A DNA stretch of 33,883 nt from assembly GCA_030427925.1 (NCBI GenBank), contig JAUICJ010000030.1, positions 1 through 33,883 on the forward strand. The letters are read 5' to 3'. The stretch comes from Bacteroidia bacterium (lineage in GTDB: Bacteria > Bacteroidota > Bacteroidia > Flavobacteriales_D > Sanyastnellaceae). The translations under genes and the position numbers were made by a program. Positions 26,262-32,900 of the stretch are shown piece after piece. The notes under the pieces are model-generated. The model was not told the origin of the DNA. It did no database searches and worked only from the letters and a program-made list of their open reading frames with translations. How positions within the stretch are numbered: position 1 is the first letter of the stretch; each line of letters opens with the position of its first letter.

Positions 26262-26358
26262 ACCCTGCTCGCCGAACATGAGACACGCAACACAAGTGAA
26301 CACAATTACACCGCAAAGCAGCCTGAAAGCCTTGTCGGACGAGGCTTTACTCGCATTC

Positions 26359-26368
26359 ATTCACATAT
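26359..26368 (-). promoter_or_regulatory. Ten-base half-site ATATGTGAAT upstream of regulator B
   Basis: The minus strand ATATGTGAAT is identical to ten bases of the cassette B palindrome region (20891-20900) and lies about 112 bp from the regulator B start codon. The second arm reads GAATG and is not symmetric. Matching position and variant argue for autoregulation. Confidence 0.5.
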
Positions 26369-26400
26369 GAAAACCTCATGAAATGACCTCATTAAATCCT

Positions 26401-26766
26401 TCAGTACGCCTGCTTCGAGGGGATGACCCCGCGCACGCCGCCGCGGGGACTCGGCGTATCGCCTGGGTAACGCGGGATGACGTGGCAATGGAAATGCGGG
26501 ATGGTTTGGCCCGCCACTTCGCCGCAATTCATGCCGATGTTGTAGCCCGCGGGAGCGTGGCGTTCGGCGAGCAGCCGCTGCGTCGCGTCGACGACCTCGA
26601 GCAACTCCGCCTTCTCCTCGGGCGTGAGGTGAAAGTAATCCGGCCGCTCCGCCTTGGAGATGACGAGCGCGTGACCCTCCGTCACCGGGTAGCGGTCGTA
26701 CACAACGAAAAAGCGCGCCGTTTCGAGCAGGTAATGCGCGGAAGGGATGTCGGAAAACACGCTCAT
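26401..26766 (-). CDS. HIT (histidine triad) family protein
   Basis: The 121-residue protein begins at ATG 26766, overlapping the TGA of the HNH gene (ATGA), which fixes the start. It carries the histidine-triad motif HFHCHVI at about 89-95 within GQTIPHFHCHVIPRY, plus the family stretch YPVTEGHALVISK. HIT proteins are small nucleotide hydrolases or transferases acting on AMP-linked or dinucleoside substrates; the middle His is the usual nucleophile. No export signal is present. Tight coupling to an HNH nuclease gene suggests a joint role, perhaps in nucleic-acid metabolism or defence, but I cannot name it. Confidence 0.92.
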   Translation of the reverse strand: MSVFSDIPSAHYLLETARFFVVYDRYPVTEGHALVISKAERPDYFHLTPEEKAELLEVVDATQRLLAERHAPAGYNIGMNCGEVAGQTIPHFHCHVIPRYPGDTPSPRGGVRGVIPSKQAY

Positions 26767-27794
26767 GCGCGGAGGTATTGGAAGCCGTTGTTGTGGGCGA
26801 TCGTGAGGAGCGGCTCGACGCAGTTGCGGTACTCCTGTTCGCTGATGTCGAGGGTGCGAAAGACCGTCAGGAAGTCTTCGAGGTAGCCGCTTTTCGGCTT
26901 GACCGCGCGGATGATGCGGATGGCTTGCATTTGGGTCGCATAGAACGGCTTGAAATGCTGCGTCAGCAGGGGCAGCTTGTCGCCCTTTTGGCCGTTGAAG
27001 CGGGGGTCGGCGGGCAGCAGGTTCCACATTTGGTCATGGGCCAAAAACTGAAACGGAATGAAATGCTCCACATCGTACGCCCCCTTCGCCAGCTCGCGCT
27101 GCGTGTAAATGCACTTCACCCCGCCCAGCTCCGCAATGACCAAATCCCAATAGTCCTTCTTCTGCCGAGCCAAACTCCCCCGCCGCTCCGGCCGCTCCAA
27201 CTTGCCCAGCATGTCCGGCACGTTCGGATTGCGCGCCTGCAGGAACACGGCGAGGTTCCACCGGCAGTAATCCTTCAGCACCGCGGCATTCCGGACGAAG
27301 TAGTTCATCCAATCCGGCTGCATCAAGAGGTGGTCGTCGTACAAGGCGTAGGGCGGAAAGCCGAAGCCGTGCTGCGACAGCCGGTACACCTCGGACTTCG
27401 AGCCCGACCCGAGCCACGGGCTCAGGAACTTGTGCGGCACGTTGCCGTCGAAATGCTTCAACGCGCGCCGCGTGACGCGGTTCCCGGACCGCATCAGCAC
27501 GTCCACGATCTGCGCCTTGCTCGCATCCAACGGAATGTCCTCCACCTCTTGAATCGCCCCGATGGCCGCCTCCAAGCTGTCCGCCTTGCCAAACGACACG
27601 TGGAAATACTGAACGGTGTACCACGCATTGGCCACCATGCGCGCAAACAACTCCCGCTTCTCAATGCGCTCCTTCCCCTCCTCCACGGCCTCGAGCACCG
27701 CGAGCAACCAGTAGAACTTGTACGTGGCGGACGTGTGCTTGAAGCACCCGCTGAAGGTGCCGATTTCTACCCGTTCGTCGATGGGGAGGTTCAT
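26763..27794 (-). CDS. HNH endonuclease domain protein
   Basis: The 343-residue protein starts at ATG 27794. Its C-terminal half holds an HNH-type motif from about 225 to 270: KCIYTQ, DVEHFIPFQF (His about 240), HDQMWNLLPAD and NGQKGDKLP, which supplies the expected catalytic His and Asn positions. The N-terminal 220 residues are mostly helical with no recognised domain (EAVEEGKERIEKRELFARM). It has no signal peptide. Its stop overlaps the HIT gene start, so the two form an operon. HNH proteins of this type occur in restriction and defence loci as well as in recombination genes; nothing else in the window settles which. Confidence 0.85.
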   Translation of the reverse strand: MNLPIDERVEIGTFSGCFKHTSATYKFYWLLAVLEAVEEGKERIEKRELFARMVANAWYTVQYFHVSFGKADSLEAAIGAIQEVEDIPLDASKAQIVDVLMRSGNRVTRRALKHFDGNVPHKFLSPWLGSGSKSEVYRLSQHGFGFPPYALYDDHLLMQPDWMNYFVRNAAVLKDYCRWNLAVFLQARNPNVPDMLGKLERPERRGSLARQKKDYWDLVIAELGGVKCIYTQRELAKGAYDVEHFIPFQFLAHDQMWNLLPADPRFNGQKGDKLPLLTQHFKPFYATQMQAIRIIRAVKPKSGYLEDFLTVFRTLDISEQEYRNCVEPLLTIAHNNGFQYLRA

Positions 27795-27876
27795 GGGTTG
27801 AAAATAGCCCTTTTCGCCGAAGGACCGAACCCGGTTCAGTCGGGTGCACGTTGATACCGAGTACCTTGGACAGCAT

Positions 27877-29859
27877 ATGGCAGCCCTTCACGCGCAATCG
27901 CCCCCCACGTGGGACATCGCCTTCATCGGAATGGGGGCGGCCCACGGCATCTTGTTGCAGGTCCTGCACGCCTCGGGGCAGCTGGCGGGCAAATCCGTGG
28001 TGATTTTTGAGCCGAGCCCGCAGGTGCACAATGACAAAACCTATTGCTTCTGGGCGGCCGATTCCGACGACATCCTGCTGTCGCTGGGGCATTTGACGGG
28101 GCAATCCTGGTCGCGGGTGGGGCGAGGCGAAGGGGCGGTGGAGGCGCTGGCACCGTTGCGGTATCACCGCATCGACAGCGCGCGTTTGTATGGGGCGAGT
28201 CGGGAGTTGGCTGAGGCGATCGGGGCCGAGTGGAAGGCGTGTCGGGTGGGGCCCACGGAGGACCCGCACGTGCTGGTCGACGCGGAGGGGATGCGCCACC
28301 GCGTGGGCCGCGTGTTCGACAGCCGGCCTCCGCGGTTCGAGCGGGCCCGGGCGAGCGATGTGTTCCTGTTGCAGAGCTTCGTGGGGTACAAGGTGCGCTT
28401 GGAGCAGCCGGAAGGTTTCGACCCGGACGCGTTCACGATGATGGACTTTCGCGTCGATCAGGGGGGCGCGACGCGGTTCGTGTACGTCCTTCCGTACGGT
28501 CCGCGGGAGGCGCTGATCGAGTTGACGCAGTTCGGGAAGGAGCCGCTGGATCGGGAGGGCGGTGAGCGGGAATTGGCGGCGTACATCGCGCGGGAGTTTC
28601 CGGGTTTGGCCTACCAAATCCTGGACACCGAAATCGGGAGCATTCCGATGACTTCGATGCAGCCGCTGGAAGATGCGCGGCCCGGCTGGACGACCACCGG
28701 CATGGCTGCGGGCATGCTCAAACCCAGCACCGGCTATGCCTTCAAGTCCATGTTCGAGCACGCCCAGCGCATCGCCCGTTCCGGGGACCTGACGAGCCCG
28801 CCCGTGAACCGCACCCGGGGCCGGTTCGCGTTCTACGATCACTTGCTCCTGCTCATTCTGTTGCGCAAGCCGCACCTCGGCCGGGTGATCTTTGAACGGC
28901 TGTTTCGGGTGCGCTCGACGGCGTTCATCATGCGGTTTTTGGACGAGCGAACGGGGGTGCTGGAGGAAGCGGCGATGTTCAGCCGGTTGCCCATTCGGCC
29001 GTTTTTGCAGGCGGTGCTTTGGCGGTTGAATGCGGTGGGGGGTGCAGCGGTTTGCGCGGTGGGGCTGGCGGGGCTGCACGGCTGCGGTTGGGAACCGCCC
29101 ACTTCGGGGTACCTCGGGGCGTTGGGCCTCGGCATGGCGGTGGTGGGCATTCCGCACGGCGCGTTGGATGCGCACTTGGAACGGCGGGTGGCGGATGCGC
29201 GGTTCTATGCGCTGTACTTGGCCGGGGTCTTTGCCGTGTTCGCGTGTTGGTGGTGGAGTCCGGGGCTCGCCTTGCTGCTGTTTTTGCTGTACAGCGCCTT
29301 CCATTTCGGGGAATCGGACGTGTTGCATCACCTGCCGAGCGCGCGCCATCCGCAGCGGGCGGCTTGGCTGTGGGGCAGCGGGTTGCTCGGCATCTTGCTG
29401 CTTTCGCATCCTTCGGAAGTGGGGACCATCGTGGCGGAGATGGGCGTGCGGCTGCCGGGCTGGGGCCGGTTTCCGGATGCGCCGGGCGGGTGGTCCATCG
29501 GGTTGGGGCTGGCGGGGCTGGCGGCTTGGGCAACGCGCTGGCGGTTCGTGACGAAGTGGCTGCTTTTTCTGGCTGGGGCTTGCTGGCTGCCGGTTTGGGT
29601 GGGATTTGGCATCTACTTCATCGGAATTCACAGCACGCAGGGCTGGGGCCAAATCCGCCGCGCCTTCGACTGCTCGCACCGTTCCCTGTTCCTCAAAGCC
29701 CTCCCCTTCAACGCACTTTCGTGGCTCGGGCTCGTCGGCGTGTGGTGGCTGTGGCCCCGCAGCGGCGAGCTGAGCCTGGTGAGCGCCTTCTTCCTGCTCA
29801 TTGCGGGCATCAGCTTGCCCCACATCGTGGTGATGCACCGGTTCAACCGGAACCGCTAA
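27877..29859 (+). CDS. crtY-blh: Fused lycopene beta-cyclase (CrtY) and Brp/Blh beta-carotene 15,15'-dioxygenase
   Basis: ATG at 27877 gives 660 residues; a GTG at 27844 is an alternative start. Residues about 10-380 are a CrtY-type lycopene cyclase: FAD-binding GMGAAHGILL, NDKTYCFW, FVYVLPYGPREALIELTQFG, AAGMLKPSTGYAFKSM and the end of the cyclase IRPFLQAVLWR. From about 385 the protein is a multi-pass membrane Brp/Blh domain: GIPHGALDAHL (about 423), SAFHFGESD (about 472), GIYFIGIHS (about 576), SLPHIVVMH (near the end). CrtY makes beta-carotene from lycopene and Blh cleaves it to two retinals, so the fusion would carry out consecutive steps in the membrane. The second His of the expected H-x3-H pair is not obvious (HSTQG). 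It is divergent from the HNH gene with about 80 bases between, and convergent with the third fibre gene. Confidence 0.92.
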   Translation: MAALHAQSPPTWDIAFIGMGAAHGILLQVLHASGQLAGKSVVIFEPSPQVHNDKTYCFWAADSDDILLSLGHLTGQSWSRVGRGEGAVEALAPLRYHRIDSARLYGASRELAEAIGAEWKACRVGPTEDPHVLVDAEGMRHRVGRVFDSRPPRFERARASDVFLLQSFVGYKVRLEQPEGFDPDAFTMMDFRVDQGGATRFVYVLPYGPREALIELTQFGKEPLDREGGERELAAYIAREFPGLAYQILDTEIGSIPMTSMQPLEDARPGWTTTGMAAGMLKPSTGYAFKSMFEHAQRIARSGDLTSPPVNRTRGRFAFYDHLLLLILLRKPHLGRVIFERLFRVRSTAFIMRFLDERTGVLEEAAMFSRLPIRPFLQAVLWRLNAVGGAAVCAVGLAGLHGCGWEPPTSGYLGALGLGMAVVGIPHGALDAHLERRVADARFYALYLAGVFAVFACWWWSPGLALLLFLLYSAFHFGESDVLHHLPSARHPQRAAWLWGSGLLGILLLSHPSEVGTIVAEMGVRLPGWGRFPDAPGGWSIGLGLAGLAAWATRWRFVTKWLLFLAGACWLPVWVGFGIYFIGIHSTQGWGQIRRAFDCSHRSLFLKALPFNALSWLGLVGVWWLWPRSGELSLVSAFFLLIAGISLPHIVVMHRFNRNR

Positions 29860-29881
29860 GAAGCCTCATTCAGCAGTGAAA

Positions 29882-29926
29882 AAGCCCCATTCACCGGAGC
29901 GCACTGCACTTCGCTGAATGGGGCTT
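29882..29926 (-). terminator. Strong stem-loop between crtY-blh and the third fibre gene, with a competing upstream arm
   Basis: AAGCCCCATTCA (29882-29893) pairs perfectly over 12 bp with TGAATGGGGCTT (29915-29926) around a 21-base loop. On the minus strand the stem is followed by a short T-run (GGGGCTTTTTCAC), so it best terminates the third fibre gene, and it may act in both directions. The sequence 29859-29874 can instead pair over 16 positions, with one G-U, with 29913-29928. Confidence 0.7.
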
Positions 29927-29984
29927 CTGAAATCAAGGCCACCCGCAATCGCTGCGGATTTCAGCCCGGACTCACGAGCATGGA

Positions 29985-32900
29985 TCAGTCCACCGTTTGG
30001 ATGGTAATGGTGACAAAATTCGTGCCGTTCCCTGTGTCATTCAACTTGACGTTGCCCCCGCCCGTGTAATTCCGAGCATCAATGGTCACAGCGCCTGCGT
30101 GCGTATCGATGAAGGTAGAAACTGTGCCTGAACCCTGGAGCCAAGTGTTATTGCCTGGTTCGATGTGTGCGGTCTGAGACAGTTCTGCGTTGGTATTGGT
30201 GTTGTAGATTTTGAACCGGCGCCATCCTCCACCCCAATCGGTGCCTGCCCAGCCCAAGTTCAAGTCGACGCGGTATACACGCCCCTGCGGCAAGGTGATT
30301 TCGCTGTTATTCGCAAGCACAAAACCTCCAGAGTTAATTTCCGTGACAGGAAAGTTGATTCTCGCTTGATAGAGCGGCCCATCAAAGTCATTGTCGTTGC
30401 CAAACCATTGCTCTGCATTGCCGCGGAATTGCGCGTACTTCGGAGCACCGCTTCCGAAGTCTTGCCACGATGCGTTGCCGCTCGCATCCGACACGAGGAC
30501 CTTGCCCGCCGATTGGTTGCCGTCGATGACGCGCACCGCATTCGTCACCAAGCTGTCCGCCGTGATGTCATCGAACGTCACGTCCGCCGTCGTCGCCACG
30601 TCTTGTCCGATGGAGATTTCGTTGTCGGTGTTCACCGTCACGCCTGTGCCGCCCGAGATGTTCACGCGGGATAGGCCGCCTTCCGCCTTCGTCGACTTGA
30701 ATCGGAAGCTCACTTTCACGGCGTGGGGGTCGGTCATTTGGAAAGTGAATCCAATGTACTGCCAGTGGCCAGTACTGTTCGAGTCAGTATTTCCCAACCG
30801 GAACTCCGTCGCACTGTAGGGCACCACCATGAGCCTCGAGTACGCCCCTGCCGTATTCGTGGCCCATCCGGTTTCCCCTTCAGGAAGCACAGCGCGAAAA
30901 CCATCGTAAGTCCAGACGCCTGCCGAGGTGATGGTGCTAGCTGCAGTGGAAACCGAATGGAAACTCAAGTCAAATTCATACCCAGCGGGCAACGTGAAGA
31001 TGCGCGACTCAGACGTTCCACCTGCAGCCCCTGCGTTGTTGGTGAACGCATACTCCATGTCCACTGTGCAGAACCCGGTACCATCGTCCGTCAACGCGAT
31101 CTCATCAACGAGCATGTTCGTCGGCTTCGTGATGGGGGTGTTGATGCCGCGCATCGTGACCGGCTCCCGAATGAGGATGTCGCCCGACTCCGTGATGGTG
31201 CTCGGCGCGGGCGCCGAACCGTTGTCCGCTTCGGAAACAGCAGTTGCAACCAAACTGTTCTCTCCCCAGAGGCCAGTACCGAAGTTATACAGCAGGCCGG
31301 TTGAATTCGTGGAACCGTGAACATCATTTGGGCCGACGAACCAGTAATAGCGTTGGATGGAATTGCCGGAATTCCGGATCACCACCGAGCCTGTGGCCAA
31401 TCCATAAGTCGCTGGACTCACCGCGCTACCCGCAATGATCGAAGCGCCGAGCACAGAGGCTCCCTGGAAGGTATTGGGATCGGTGGAGAATCCAGACCGA
31501 ACCCAAATTGCGGCCTCATCTTGACCATTGACCGCATCCGATGCAATGATTGAATTCGCCTGCACATTCCAATCGCCGGGGGGCAAATCGATGTAGGACC
31601 CCGTATTCACAGCAGTTGAGATGTTTGAAAAAACCTGAAGTGGCGTTTGGGAGAGAACCCCCGTTACCGTTACGGATGGGTTGTAGGGCTCAGTAGCCGG
31701 CAAGGTGACCCAAGTGGCTTCACCATTCGCATTCGACTGCAAGACCTTGTTTGCGCCTTGCGATCCGTTCGCATACTTGAACGCCGAACCGATGGCCAAT
31801 CCCGGCGTGCTGATGCTGTCCGCAACGAGCGTGCCCGTCATCCGCGCTCCGTCGTTCACGATCAAGCTGTCGCTCAGGACGACGGCCTTCGTTGCAAACA
31901 AGCTGTCGCTGAACGTGGCCGTACCGCCCACCGTCAAGGCCGACGTCATGGCCAGGCTGTCGGCCGTCACGTCATCGAAGGTCACGTCGCTCGTCGTGCC
32001 CACGGCTTGGCCGATGGAGATGACGTTGTCCGTCACGTCCACGCCCGTGCCCGCCGTGTAAGGCGACACCGCGGCCTGCCACGTCGCCTTGCCGTTTGCG
32101 TCCGAGGTCAGCACCTTGCCCGCGGCTTGGTTGCCGTCTTGGATTTGGAAACCGCCCGAAAGGGCCAAACCTCCCGCGACCACGCTGTCCGCATGCAACG
32201 TCAACGCCACGCGCGCACCTGAACTGACCACCAAGCTGTCCGCTACCGTCAATGAGCCGGTTGCCGCAATCGAATCCACACTCAACTCGTCGAAGGTCAC
32301 GTCGCTCGTCGTGCCCACGGCTTGGCCGATGGAGATGACGTTGTTCGTCACGTCCACGCCCGTGCCCGCCGTATAAGGCGACACCGCGTCTTGCCACGTC
32401 GCCTTGCCGTTCGCGTCCGAGGTCAGCACCTTGCCTGCAGCTTGGTTGCCGTCGGTGATGCGGAGGCCCGCCGTGATGAGGCTGTCGGCCGTGACGTCCG
32501 CAAACGTCACGTCGCTGTCCGTGCCCACGGCTTGGCCGATGGAGATGACGTTGTTCGTCACGTCAACGCCCGTGCCCGCCGTGTAAGGCGAGACCGCGTC
32601 TTGCCACGTCGCATTGCCGTTCGCGTCGGATGTCAGGACGCGGCCGGCTGATTGGTTGCCGTCTTGGATTTGGACCTTGCCTGCGATGGCCAAACCGCCA
32701 GCCGACAAGCTGTCCGCCACCACCGTCGCCGCAAAGCGCGCTCCCGACGCCACCAACAAGCTGTCGCCCAACTCGGCGCGGCCCGTCAAGTTCAACGCGC
32801 CCGTCGCAGCGATCGAATCCACGCTCAACTCATCGAACGTGACATCGCTCGTCGTGGACACCTCCTGGCCGATCGACACCACGCCCGAGTTCACGCTGAC

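Noticed and set aside
27661-29838. 725-codon minus-strand frame opposite crtY-blh
   Set aside because: The plus frame has strong CrtY and Blh signatures; the opposite frame is Arg/Pro/His-rich and overlaps the start of the HNH gene.
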